From Akkermansiaceae bacterium UBA5020 (lineage in GTDB: Bacteria; Verrucomicrobiota; Verrucomicrobiia; Verrucomicrobiales; DEV007): a DNA stretch of 39,198 bases. The translations under genes were made by a program, and so were the position numbers. Positions 8,689-16,987 of the stretch are shown here, piece by piece. Location of the stretch: NCBI GenBank assembly GCA_002396885.1, contig DGXY01000068.1, forward strand, positions 1 through 39,198, in the 5' to 3' direction. The notes under the pieces are model-generated. The model made no database searches and was not told where the DNA came from. It worked only from the letters and a program-made list of their open reading frames with translations. Positions within the stretch are counted from its first letter, which is position 1. Each line of letters opens with the position of its first letter.

Positions 8689-9564
8689 TTACTGCCGCGA
8701 TTTGATGAGAAGCTCCAGATACGCCGCATAGTGGCTCTTGCCCATCGTGGCGACGGCTTTCCGGATTTCCGCCTCGCCGATCCATCCATTCTCCAGCGCG
8801 ATCTCTTCGAGACAACCGACCTTCAAGCCCTGACGTTCCTCGATCGCCTCGATGAAGGTCGAGGCCTCGATGAAACTGCGATGCGTACCGGTGTCGAGCC
8901 AGGCAAAGCCGCGCCCGAGTTTTTCGACCTGGAGCAAACCGCGTTCGAGATAGATCCGGTTCAGGTCGGTGATTTCCAATTCGCCGCGCGGGCTCGGGCT
9001 CAGCGATGCGGCATGATCACAGACGTGGCGGTCGTAGAAATAAAGGCCGGGAACTGCGTAATGGCTGCGCGGAGCGGAGGGTTTTTCCTCAAGGCTGAGG
9101 GCACGGCCGGTGGACTCATCGAACTCAATGACCCCGAAACGCTGCGGATCGCGGACGGGATAAGCGAAGATCCCGGCACCTTCGGTCAGCTCGGCGAAAC
9201 GGCGGAGACGGGGCGAGAACCCCTGGCCATAGAAAAGGTTGTCCCCGAGGATGAGGCACGCCGGCGAACCGTCGAGGAATTCGCGTCCGATCAGGAAGGC
9301 CTGAGCGAGCCCGTCGGGACTGGGTTGCTCGGCGTAGTCGAAGCGCATTCCCAGAGCCGATCCGTCGCCGAAGAGCCTCCGGAAGCTCGGCAGATCATGG
9401 GGCGTGGAAATGATCAGCACTTCCCGGATCCCGGCGAGCATGAGCACGCTCATCGGGTAATAGATCATGGGCTTGTCATAGATCGGCAGGAGTTGCTTGC
9501 TGACCGCTAGGGTACAGGGATGCAACCGGGTTCCCGATCCGCCCGCGAGGATAATGCCTTTCAT
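8689..9564 (-). CDS. rfbA: Glucose-1-phosphate thymidylyltransferase
   Basis: 291 residues, the normal RfbA/RmlA length. It begins MKGIILAGGSGTRLHPCT, with the nucleotide-binding GGSGTRL at residues 8-14, followed by SKQLLPIYDKPMIYYP, LILGDNLFYG and SLEEKP, all RmlA hallmarks. The enzyme makes dTDP-glucose from dTTP and glucose-1-phosphate, the entry step to dTDP-6-deoxyhexoses. No dTDP-glucose 4,6-dehydratase (RfbB) is present in the window, nor RfbC or RfbD. RfbB must be elsewhere for the pathway to work; absence of RfbC/D fits an amino sugar product rather than rhamnose. First gene of the tightly packed sugar operon. Confidence 0.95.
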   Translation of the reverse strand: MKGIILAGGSGTRLHPCTLAVSKQLLPIYDKPMIYYPMSVLMLAGIREVLIISTPHDLPSFRRLFGDGSALGMRFDYAEQPSPDGLAQAFLIGREFLDGSPACLILGDNLFYGQGFSPRLRRFAELTEGAGIFAYPVRDPQRFGVIEFDESTGRALSLEEKPSAPRSHYAVPGLYFYDRHVCDHAASLSPSPRGELEITDLNRIYLERGLLQVEKLGRGFAWLDTGTHRSFIEASTFIEAIEERQGLKVGCLEEIALENGWIGEAEIRKAVATMGKSHYAAYLELLIKSRQ

Positions 9565-9571
9565 CTGATAT

Positions 9572-9597
9572 TTGTTTCGATGCCTGTGTTGTTTCGA
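9572..9597. repeat. Two direct 9-base repeats upstream of rfbA
   Basis: TTGTTTCGA occurs at 9572-9580 and again at 9589-9597, 17 bases start to start, in the 45-base gap between the DUF218-type gene and rfbA. The spacing and position suggest a possible protein-binding site, but chance cannot be excluded for a repeat this short. Confidence 0.35.
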
Positions 9598-9609
9598 AAG
9601 CCCCCTCCC

Positions 9610-10239
9610 CTACCTCACGCGGTAGTAGACCCACTTCACGACCTCGTTCTGGAAATCGATGAGTCCTTTTTCGTGCCGCCACCAGTCCGTGGCGGTATAG
9701 CCGAGAGCGGGAAGAGCGACGACGTGAATTTCGATGGGGAGGTCGCCGAGCCCCTTCTCATAAGCGTAGCGGACGCGGCGGCTCGGGAAAAGTTCGGTGA
9801 CGATGGCGACGGATCGAGGCTGATGTTCGAGACACCATTCCCGCGTCACGGCGACTTCATCCCAGGTACTGGTGACGCCGTCACCGAGGGTGAGGATGGC
9901 TTCACGCGGAACTTTCAGCCGATCGAGGACGGCGAGACAGATTTCGTGATCATCGGGCCGAAGCCCCATTTCGACGGTGGGCATCTTCTCGGTTTTGAAG
10001 ACACCAAGGCGTTCCGCACGACCCGCGAGAAAGAGGTCCGCCGCGCCGAAAGGGCGTGTGTCAAAACTGCCTCCGGGGATGAGGACAAGATCAACGCGTT
10101 CGAAGTCTGACGAATCGACGATCCAGAGCGAAGCGGCGGCGGAGAGGAGGGGGCGGTGGAAGAGAACAAGGAGGACCAAGACGACTCCAAAGACCACAAG
10201 AGCGGGAGCCGAGCGCCGGAGACGGGGTGGAAGAGTCAT
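9610..10239 (-). CDS. YdcF/SanA-like DUF218 membrane-anchored protein
   Basis: 209 residues from ATG 10239 (MTLPPRLRR); ATG 10275 would add 12 residues and cannot be excluded. One membrane helix follows a basic N-terminus (residues 10-30, ending VVLVLLVLFHRP), leaving a periplasmic domain. VDLVLIPGGSFDTRPFGAADLFLAGRAERLG matches in pattern the opening of the DUF218 fold, and TSTWDEVAVTREW plus VAIVTELFPSRRVRYAYEK are the conserved following blocks. Relatives include SanA, YdcF and ElyC, linked to envelope and lipid-carrier physiology, with no settled reaction. The location between the regulator and the sugar operon suggests an envelope-polysaccharide role, which is inference. Confidence 0.7.
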   Translation of the reverse strand: MTLPPRLRRSAPALVVFGVVLVLLVLFHRPLLSAAASLWIVDSSDFERVDLVLIPGGSFDTRPFGAADLFLAGRAERLGVFKTEKMPTVEMGLRPDDHEICLAVLDRLKVPREAILTLGDGVTSTWDEVAVTREWCLEHQPRSVAIVTELFPSRRVRYAYEKGLGDLPIEIHVVALPALGYTATDWWRHEKGLIDFQNEVVKWVYYRVR

Positions 10240-10392
10240 GGAAGAGGAGGCACGGTCACGGCACTGGTCACCCATGCTTGCCCCGCCCGCACCGGGTCAC
10301 GCTACCGCCACTGGTCGTTCCCGCCGGAGATACCGGAAAGAGACCACTGGGAAGGGGAAGTTTTTTGAGGAACGTCGCGATGGCGCGGGCGT

Positions 10393-10977
10393 TCAGGAGG
10401 TTTTAGAATCGGGCTCCGAGGCGGAGTCCGATTTGACGAGATTGAAAGGCAGAAAGGGAGCCAGCAGCGGGGAGAGCATATCAAGCAGGGGGAGCAGGGC
10501 GAGCGCCTTTTCGTTCCAGACTCGGAGCGAGTGGGCCCGGGAACGGTAATGGCCGGCGGCAGGCCCGAGCGCAGCGGCATTCTCCTCGATCGTCTCCTCA
10601 AGCAGTCCGATGTGACGGCTGTTGCCCTCGAGATGGGGGCGCAGGGACTCCTGCAAGGCCTTGCTGAAGAGTTGCCGCATCCGGGTCTCAGCGAGGTAAA
10701 AGGTGCGGCGATCGCCACGGACGTAGACCTGCGAGACGGCCCCGATCTGGGTGAGAAGCCGGAGGCCCTGGCTCGCGGAACCCTTGCTGATCCCGAGACG
10801 GGCCACCACTTCGTCGAAGGAGACCGGGGCCATGGAGGCAAAAAGGAGCCCGAAGATCTCGCCCACCGAGCGCGGCAGCCCCACGGTGGTGGCCAGGTGC
10901 ACAAAAAAACGCACGAAACCGGTCTCCACGGGGTGGAGGCTCTCGGCCAAGGGCGGCTTGGAGACGGATTCGGGCAT
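10393..10977 (-). CDS. GbsR/MarR-type winged-helix regulator
   Basis: 194 residues. The winged helix runs from about residue 50 to 100: SFDEVVARLGISKGSASQGL is the helix-turn-helix and VYVRGDRRTFYLAE the wing. The N-terminal helix (FVHLATTVGLPRSVGEIFGL) and the placement of the HTH match COG1510 GbsR-like regulators. The C-terminal half is helical, probably for dimerisation. It is transcribed away from the glycosyltransferase/exosortase pair across a 193-base gap that contains an inverted repeat (11014-11031), so it may control itself, the exosortase pair, or the polysaccharide genes. The ligand is unknown. Confidence 0.82.
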   Translation of the reverse strand: MPESVSKPPLAESLHPVETGFVRFFVHLATTVGLPRSVGEIFGLLFASMAPVSFDEVVARLGISKGSASQGLRLLTQIGAVSQVYVRGDRRTFYLAETRMRQLFSKALQESLRPHLEGNSRHIGLLEETIEENAAALGPAAGHYRSRAHSLRVWNEKALALLPLLDMLSPLLAPFLPFNLVKSDSASEPDSKTS

Positions 10978-11013
10978 CAGTTCCGAATGAGATTAATCAA
11001 ACAAGGGGGTTAA

Positions 11014-11031
11014 GTTCAATCTTTTTTGAAC
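11014..11031. promoter_or_regulatory. Perfect dyad GTTCAA-N6-TTGAAC, candidate operator
   Basis: An 18-base inverted repeat with six-base perfect arms sits 37 bases upstream of the regulator start and about 140 bases upstream of the divergent glycosyltransferase gene. A palindrome in a divergent intergenic region next to a winged-helix regulator is a common autoregulatory layout. The right arm also reads as a possible -35 on the minus strand, but I find no convincing -10 after it. Confidence 0.5.
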
Positions 11032-11170
11032 CATTTGCACAAAGACAGTCACCTAGGTGGCGAGGGGATCAGCCGGGCAGGTGCCTTTTCGTGCTTCGGG
11101 CGGGGCTTTCCTTTTGGCGTGAGAAGCTTCCGGTGCGATTGGTTCGCTTTCCCCTGTTTTTACGACTGCG

Positions 11171-12355
11171 ATGCCGTCAGAGCCAAAATCGAGGATTCCC
11201 GGAACGAGAGCGCCGGGCGGGGAACGCGTGCTCTTTCTGAACCAGTTCGTGCCGCCCGATCCGGCGCCGACGGCACGCCTCCTCGGCGAAGTGGCGGCCG
11301 AGCTCGCGCGGCGCGGCTTCGAGGTGGTTCCAGTCGGGGATGCGCTCGACTACCGCGGCGGCAAAACCATTCTGGGAAGCCGGGCGCTACGCGAGGGGCT
11401 CTCGTTGCTGCGCCTGCTGGGCCGAGCCCTCCTTGCTCCCCGGGCAGAGGCGATCGTGGTGATGACCTCGCCGCCAATGGTGCCGGTGGTGGCCTGGCTC
11501 GCCCGGATCCGCCATCGCCGCGCCCGCCTCATTCATTGGGCGATGGACTTGTATCCGGAGGTGGCGGTGGCGCTCGGCGAGGTGAGAAAAGACTCGCTCC
11601 TGCACCGGATCACGGCCGCACTGATGCGCCGAGTCTACGCGTCCTGCGACCTCGTGGTGGTCCTCGACCGCGAAATGGCGCAGCGGATCGGTCCCTCGCC
11701 CCGCCGGTTCGAGACCGAGCCCCCTTGGCCACCGGAACCGACCCACTTGACTCCGCCGACCGTGACGAAGGCGGGGGCGGAGGCGAACGGGGGATTCGTC
11801 TGGCTTTATTCAGGAAATCTGGGTCGGGCGCACGATTGGCGGACCTTGCTGGCGGCGCAAGCCCTCCTCGAGGCACGCGGACTCGCGGTCGATCTCGTGT
11901 TCCAAGGAGGCGGCGCGGAGCGGGCTGCTGCCATGGCGGAGGCGGCGCGGATGGGCTTGCAGCGGTGTCATTGGCGCGACTATGCGCCGGAGGCGGACCT
12001 GGTCCCCTCACTCCTGCTCGCGGATGCGCTCGTGGCGACGCAGCGTCCGGAGACGGCCGGCTGCCTCTGGCCGAGCAAACTGGCACTCGCGGTGCTGGTG
12101 GGGCGGCCGGTCCTTTGGGTCGGGAGCAAGGACGGAGGGGTCGCGGATTGGCTGCGGCGACGTGGCCATTTCGCGGTTTCGCCGGATGAGCCGGAAGGTC
12201 TCGCCGGCGAGATCGCGCGTTTGGCGGAGGCAGCACCCCGGGAGAGGGAGATCCCCTGCCCCGACGAGTTGGCGGCTCGGATCACGCAAGCCAGGAGCGA
12301 GGGTATCGCTCGGCTGGCGGGCTGGATCGAGGAGGTCGCGCGCCAGGGCGGATGA
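11171..12355 (+). CDS. Glycosyltransferase, WcaI/GT4-like
   Basis: 394 residues. After a short polar leader, VLFLNQFVPPDPAPTARLLG (residues 20-39) is the N-terminal signature of WcaI-type glycosyltransferases. DLYPEVAVALGE and the central FVWLYSGNLGRAHDWRTLL follow. The C-terminal RPETAGCLWPSKLALAVLVG carries the donor-site region. It is a cytoplasmic or membrane-peripheral transferase expected to add a sugar to the lipid-linked glycan. It is co-directional with the exosortase gene, 134 bases upstream of it, and divergent from the regulator. The ATG at 11171 is the first plausible start; no strong ribosome site is visible. Confidence 0.85.
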   Translation: MPSEPKSRIPGTRAPGGERVLFLNQFVPPDPAPTARLLGEVAAELARRGFEVVPVGDALDYRGGKTILGSRALREGLSLLRLLGRALLAPRAEAIVVMTSPPMVPVVAWLARIRHRRARLIHWAMDLYPEVAVALGEVRKDSLLHRITAALMRRVYASCDLVVVLDREMAQRIGPSPRRFETEPPWPPEPTHLTPPTVTKAGAEANGGFVWLYSGNLGRAHDWRTLLAAQALLEARGLAVDLVFQGGGAERAAAMAEAARMGLQRCHWRDYAPEADLVPSLLLADALVATQRPETAGCLWPSKLALAVLVGRPVLWVGSKDGGVADWLRRRGHFAVSPDEPEGLAGEIARLAEAAPREREIPCPDELAARITQARSEGIARLAGWIEEVARQGG

Positions 12356-12405
12356 GACGGGGAACGAGCAAAGGAGTCGGGCACGCCGGAGCCACCGCGC
12401 GCGAT

Positions 12406-12426
12406 GAGTCGATCAACGATCGATTC
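12406..12426. repeat. Short inverted repeat upstream of exosortase
   Basis: GAGTCGATC-AAC-GATCGATTC: nine-base arms with one mismatch, inner six perfect, in the 134-base gap between glycosyltransferase and exosortase. No T-run follows, so it is not a standard terminator; it may be an operator or an RNA hairpin affecting exosortase expression. Confidence 0.4.
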
Positions 12427-12489
12427 GGACTTGATGACCGGGGGATTGAAAGCGGATACTAGGAGTCGTCCGCCAGCGGCGCAAGCCCG

Positions 12490-13443
12490 ATGAATCCCTC
12501 CCCTCCCCCCGCTCCCACCACCGCCCCGCGAAACGACTGGCGCGCTCTCGCCGGGACGAGGCCCTTCGCTTTCTGGGCCTTTCTCGCGCTCCTGTATCTC
12601 CAGCTCGCCCTCTCGCTGATGCCCACCTGGTCCGACGGGACCTACTACGACTACGGGTGGCTTGCTCTCTTCGTGGTGCCCTTCTTTTTCCTGACGCGGT
12701 GGCGCGAGACTGGTCCCAGTGGGGCCGAACTGGAAGAACGCCTGCGCCGCCTCGCGATCTCGCTTCCGATAATGGGCCTCGTGGTGGGGTGCCTCCTCCT
12801 CATCACCCTGCTGCGGATGACGCAATGGGCCGACTCGAGTTGGCGTCCGCCGCTGGTGTTCCACGGTCTCATCGTTCTGGGACTCACCGCCGTGCTTCTC
12901 TTCCGGATCCAAGGGCGCTCAATCGCCGCCTACTGGGGATGCACGATCGTGGTCCTGCTCGTGATCCCCCTGCCAATGGGTTTCGAGTCTTCCCTGATCC
13001 ACTGGCTGACGAAGGGAGTGATGGAGTTCGCCCTTTTCGTGAACCGCATGCTCGGGTTACCTCTGGCGAGTCAGGGCGAAACGATCTTCGCCAATGGCAT
13101 CCCCCTTCAGGTGAGTGATGGATGCAGCGGGATCCGATCCTTCCAGAGCGGGATCTTCGCGGGCTTCGTGTTGGGTGAATTTCTCCGGCTTCCCCTGCTC
13201 TCGCGGCTCGTGCTGCTGGCGTCGGGATTCGGTCTGGCCTTCCTCATGAACGGGTGCCGGGTGATCTACCTCGTCCGCCACGCGGTCGCCCATCCAGATG
13301 CCGACCTGGAAAAAGTTCACGACATGAGTGGCTATGTCTCCTTGACGACGACCTTCCTCCTCATCGCGGGGGTGGGCTGGCTCCTCGCACGGCTCGAGGA
13401 GCGGATGAAAGACCGGGGCGTCGATCAGGCCAACCCGGCCTGA
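12490..13443 (+). CDS. Exosortase (exosortase/archaeosortase family)
   Basis: 317 residues, about eight membrane helices. The catalytic triad of the family is visible: C212 in VSDGCSGIRSFQSGIFAG, R257 in MNGCRVIYLVRH and H277 in KVHDMSGY. Exosortases are inner-membrane transpeptidase-like enzymes that recognise PEP-CTERM tails and process the proteins for surface delivery. The PEP-CTERM giant encoded at 24983-38911 is the obvious local substrate. The protein lacks the C-terminal EpsI-like domain fused to some proteobacterial exosortases. Its stop lies two bases from the stop of the convergent polymerase gene. The subclass (XrtA, B, C and so on) cannot be assigned by eye. Confidence 0.93.
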   Translation: MNPSPPPAPTTAPRNDWRALAGTRPFAFWAFLALLYLQLALSLMPTWSDGTYYDYGWLALFVVPFFFLTRWRETGPSGAELEERLRRLAISLPIMGLVVGCLLLITLLRMTQWADSSWRPPLVFHGLIVLGLTAVLLFRIQGRSIAAYWGCTIVVLLVIPLPMGFESSLIHWLTKGVMEFALFVNRMLGLPLASQGETIFANGIPLQVSDGCSGIRSFQSGIFAGFVLGEFLRLPLLSRLVLLASGFGLAFLMNGCRVIYLVRHAVAHPDADLEKVHDMSGYVSLTTTFLLIAGVGWLLARLEERMKDRGVDQANPA

Positions 13444-13445
13444 TG

Positions 13446-14864
13446 TTATCCTTGCGCTCCCTCCGCCTCCCGCCGCTCCCCGTTCTGGTGGCCGTAGTAA
13501 TCGCTCCATCCGAGGGCGAGGTAAGCCACGAAAAGCCACTGCAACGAGGCAATCTGCAGGGGAAAATCCAACATGGCATGGACGATGACCATGAAAATTG
13601 CGAGAAGGCCGGCGCTGCAGGAAAGCTCGACCCGTTCCCTCGCGGCGGCTTCGCGACAGTGCCGCCAGAGCCTGACGAACGCACCACCGATGAGGAAGGC
13701 CCATGCGGCAAAGCCAGCCCACCCCCACTCGATGACGGTCTGGAGCCAGTCGCTGTGGGCATAATACCAGAAACCGGGGATCCGGTCCTCTAAATGGAGC
13801 GTGTGATAGGGAAAGACAAACCGGAAGGTCCCGGCACCAGCGCCGAGAAAGCCATATTCCTGGATCGCTCCGAAACAGGCGCCGTAGGCGAGGAGACGCC
13901 CGGTGAGGGTGGAGCCGTCTTCACCGAATGAGTTCCAGTTCGCCAAGATATTGAGGAGGCCGGGCAACACGAACACCGCCCCGAAACCGAGAAGAAAAAA
14001 GGTGAGGACCACCATGCCGATCCGGTTGGTGCCGGCGTTCGCGAATTCCCCCCTGAAGCGCCAGAGAGCAAGAAGAAACCCCAGCAGCCCGAGGATCTGG
14101 CCGGCCTTGGACGAATTCACGAAGACGGCGGCGAAGATCAGGAAGAGCACGGAAAAGTCGAGCGACACGGCGATCGACCCAGGCTCCTTGAGGCGGCTCC
14201 TCAGCCAGACGGCGAGCGCGGCGGGCCAACTGAGATTCAGAAAGGCGGCGGCGTTGCCGTGGTAACGGTAGGCGGCGAAGAATTTGGTGCCCTCATCCGG
14301 GCGCAGCTCGCTCCAAAGCATCGCCTCGGCCCCGGAGGCCTTCTGGTAGATCCCGATGATCGCGATGATGAAACCGGCAAGGGAAATGGTGCCAAAAAGG
14401 AGCCAGCGCGCCCTCGCCTGAGCGAAGGCATCGCGCAGGACGAGCCCCCCGAGGGCGAGCGCGCCTAGATTCAGCAGGACGGGACGGGTCGCCGAGGCAT
14501 CGACGGTGCCCGGCAGGAAGGAGACGGCACCGGGGAGCGGCCGGATTTCTCCGAAGACCGAATCGACCACGGATTTCGGATTCCAGATCTGGAGTAGGCC
14601 AAGGACTACCAGAACCAACAAAGGCACCGCGAGCGCCCACGGAAGACGGGGGAAGCGGCGCTCTACCACCAGCACACACAGCCAGAGGAGAAACCCGTGG
14701 AAGAGCAGCCAATCCAACACCGCCACGGTGTCGGGCGTCGAGCCACCGAAGGCGAGCGGCGCATAAAAAAACGCCACAAGGAGAGGCGCCAGCGCCGCCA
14801 GCCAGCGCAGGGGGGGCAAATGTTCGTGGGTCCACCTCATCCTTTGGCAAGGGCGCGCCAGCAT
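13446..14864 (-). CDS. O-antigen polymerase/ligase family membrane protein (Wzy/WaaL-like)
   Basis: 472 residues from ATG 14864; ATG 14840 is equally possible, while the longest open frame begins with TTG and adds an unlikely leader. Ten or more membrane helices are predicted. The large periplasmic loop has GFLGAGAGTFRFVFPYHT and YYAHSDWLQTVIEWGWAG, the Wzy_C-type pattern shared by O-antigen polymerases and ligases, and HAMLDFPLQIASL lies in the last third. It should polymerise or transfer lipid-linked repeat units in the periplasm. It is the last gene of the export operon and ends two bases from the convergent exosortase. Polymerase versus ligase cannot be told from sequence alone. Confidence 0.82.
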   Translation of the reverse strand: MLARPCQRMRWTHEHLPPLRWLAALAPLLVAFFYAPLAFGGSTPDTVAVLDWLLFHGFLLWLCVLVVERRFPRLPWALAVPLLVLVVLGLLQIWNPKSVVDSVFGEIRPLPGAVSFLPGTVDASATRPVLLNLGALALGGLVLRDAFAQARARWLLFGTISLAGFIIAIIGIYQKASGAEAMLWSELRPDEGTKFFAAYRYHGNAAAFLNLSWPAALAVWLRSRLKEPGSIAVSLDFSVLFLIFAAVFVNSSKAGQILGLLGFLLALWRFRGEFANAGTNRIGMVVLTFFLLGFGAVFVLPGLLNILANWNSFGEDGSTLTGRLLAYGACFGAIQEYGFLGAGAGTFRFVFPYHTLHLEDRIPGFWYYAHSDWLQTVIEWGWAGFAAWAFLIGGAFVRLWRHCREAAARERVELSCSAGLLAIFMVIVHAMLDFPLQIASLQWLFVAYLALGWSDYYGHQNGERREAEGAQG

Positions 14865-14977
14865 GGCACCGAGGAACCACCGTGGCACAAAACCGGGATC
14901 TCGCGAAGGAAAATCGGGCAAGTAGTGCTTTTCGGAACGCTGGACCCTGACACTGTGCCAATCCTTGCCACCCGCCC

Positions 14978-16954
14978 CTAGCTCTCCTTGCTACTGTAAC
15001 CCGAATAGCTGCCGCTACCCGAGTAAGAGTAGTAGTAGCCGTGCGCCCCTGAGGTGCGGGTCTGGGGAAGGCCGTTGGCAACAATCCCGACCGGGTGCGA
15101 GCCGTTATCGGAAAGGACACGGATGGCCCGCTTGATCGCCCCCTTGGGAGTGCTTCCAACCCGCACCACCAGGACGACGGACTGGACAAGCTTGGCGATG
15201 GGGATCGAATCGCTGACCGGCACAAGGGGGGCCGAATCGATGACGATGCGGTCGAAATACTCGCTGAGCTTATCAAGGAGAGGCTGGAGCGACTTGCCGG
15301 AGAGGAGTTCGGCGGGGTTGGCCGACCAACTGCCCGCCGGGATCAAAAACAGATCCTCGGAGACCTCGGAGCGGAGGATCACTTCCTTGAGCGGCGTGCC
15401 GAGGGAGAGGACATCGGCGAGCCCTTTCGGTTCGCGACCATATCCGAAGACCTCACCCTGGACGGGTCGGCGCATGTCGGCGTCGATCAGAAGGGTCCGG
15501 TCGCCCTGCAAGGCGAAAGAATGGGCAAGGTTCGAGGCGACCCAGCTTTTGCCTTCGCCGGGGACAGAACTGGCGACGAGAAAGGTACAACGTTCCTCAG
15601 CGGTGCCTAGAAAGGTCAGCCCGGTCCGCAACGAACGAATGGCCTCTGACGCCTTCGACTGGGCATCGCGGGCCAGTTCGAGCGAATCGGCACGGCTCTC
15701 GCGCTTCTTGAAGGCGGGCAAGCCTGCGACGACGGGAAGGCCGCAAAATTGTTCGATCTCGGAGACGGTGCGCAAGGTCGGATCGAGGAAGCCGAGGAGC
15801 ATGATGATGGCAAGTCCGAGCGCGGCCCCGCCTCCGGCGAACTGGATGAGCATCCGGCTCTTGATGGGGGCAACGGGTGCCGCCGGCATCGTGGGCGGCT
15901 GCACCACCTCGAACTGGCGGCTCGCGAAGCCACGGGTGACGTTGCCTTCCTTGAGTTGGAGGATGAGATTGTCGTAGACCGCTTTCTCGGCTTCAAGCTC
16001 ACGCTCGAGCACGTTCGAGCGGGTCGAAACGACCTGGCGTTTGGCGTTGGCGAGAGCATCCAAGGAAGCCCCCTGGAGACTGGCGAGACTGGTCTCCCAA
16101 TACTTCCGCTCCTCCTCCGAGAGGTTCATGACCTGGTTGAACTCCTGCAAAAAACGATCCTGGAGAATTTTGAGGAGTTCCTTGGCTTCGACGAGGGCAG
16201 GCCATTTGGGCAGATAGCGTTTCTCCATTTCGGCTACCTGACGCTCGGCCTCATCGATCTCCTTGCTCAATTGAAGACATCGCTGATAAAGCTGGAGGGT
16301 GCTTTCAAGACCGAGGAGGCGCTCCTTGATCTCGGAGGAACTGTCGAGGATGTATTCGAGAACGTATTCGGAGGATCCCTCGACCCGGCTTTCGCTGAGC
16401 TGTTCGTAAGCGGCAAGAACGGCGGCAAGCGAATCCCGCGCGATCGCCGGATCCGTGTGAGTGGCGTAGAGGTCGAGCAGGGTCGTATCGGTGCGCCAAC
16501 GCACCGTGACCCACCCCTTGAGCATCGCGCCGAGCATCTCGGGGCTGAGTTCCTCCCCGGAGAAACGCATCTGTTTCGTCCAGGGAAAACGCTTTTTGGC
16601 GGGGATGATGTTTTCCCGGTTGGCCAAGGTCTGACCCTTCGCCGCTTCGATGTAGATCTGGGGCAGACGGATTCGCTCAGAGGCGGAGAGCATCTCGGCG
16701 GCCCCGGTCATGCGGATTTTCTCCTCCTCGGCGATATCGGCGGCATCGCGCTTGACCCGCAGAATCTCGATGGTGGCCGTGGACTGGAAGGTCGGAGGGG
16801 TCACCGAGTAGAGGTAGAGCCCGAGGAAGTATCCGCCGGCCAAGGCGATGAGAAAAATCCAGAAACGCCGCAGGAACCAGCGCAGGTAATCCTGAAAACC
16901 GCGCGACTGGCCGGTATCGTTCGCATCGGTTTCGGGGGCATGGGATCGGCTCAT
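14978..16954 (-). CDS. Wzz/BY-kinase fusion, polysaccharide tyrosine autokinase
   Basis: 658 residues. N-terminal Wzz domain with membrane helix 1 at about residues 31-51 (FWIFLIALAGGYFLGLYLYS), a long coiled-coil periplasmic part, then the proline-rich QPPTMPAAPVAPIKS before helix 2 (about 368-390). The cytoplasmic kinase domain has Walker A SSVPGEGKSW near 461-470, the A' motif LLIDADMRRP and Walker B RIVIDSAPLVPVSDS. The tail holds a cluster of tyrosines (GYYYSYSGSGSYSGYSS) for autophosphorylation. Such proteins control chain length and export by a phosphorylation cycle. No partner low-molecular-weight tyrosine phosphatase is encoded in the window. It lies 33 bases downstream of the SLBB gene, matching Wza-Wzc order. 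Confidence 0.95.
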   Translation of the reverse strand: MSRSHAPETDANDTGQSRGFQDYLRWFLRRFWIFLIALAGGYFLGLYLYSVTPPTFQSTATIEILRVKRDAADIAEEEKIRMTGAAEMLSASERIRLPQIYIEAAKGQTLANRENIIPAKKRFPWTKQMRFSGEELSPEMLGAMLKGWVTVRWRTDTTLLDLYATHTDPAIARDSLAAVLAAYEQLSESRVEGSSEYVLEYILDSSSEIKERLLGLESTLQLYQRCLQLSKEIDEAERQVAEMEKRYLPKWPALVEAKELLKILQDRFLQEFNQVMNLSEEERKYWETSLASLQGASLDALANAKRQVVSTRSNVLERELEAEKAVYDNLILQLKEGNVTRGFASRQFEVVQPPTMPAAPVAPIKSRMLIQFAGGGAALGLAIIMLLGFLDPTLRTVSEIEQFCGLPVVAGLPAFKKRESRADSLELARDAQSKASEAIRSLRTGLTFLGTAEERCTFLVASSVPGEGKSWVASNLAHSFALQGDRTLLIDADMRRPVQGEVFGYGREPKGLADVLSLGTPLKEVILRSEVSEDLFLIPAGSWSANPAELLSGKSLQPLLDKLSEYFDRIVIDSAPLVPVSDSIPIAKLVQSVVLVVRVGSTPKGAIKRAIRVLSDNGSHPVGIVANGLPQTRTSGAHGYYYSYSGSGSYSGYSSKES

Positions 16955-16987
16955 ACAGGAGTCGTAGGATCGAAAGACGCGAAGGCG

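Noticed and set aside
10310..10372. Hairpin followed by TTTTTT on the plus strand between the regulator and DUF218 genes
   Set aside because: Arms CCACTGGTC/GACCACTGG have a mismatch and a long loop, and the T-run is on the plus strand where no gene reads into it; not supported as a functional terminator.
11026..12189. 387-codon plus-strand frame overlapping the second glycosyltransferase
   Set aside because: Arg/Gly/Pro-rich translation with no motif; the overlapping frame from 11171 has WcaI-type glycosyltransferase signatures.
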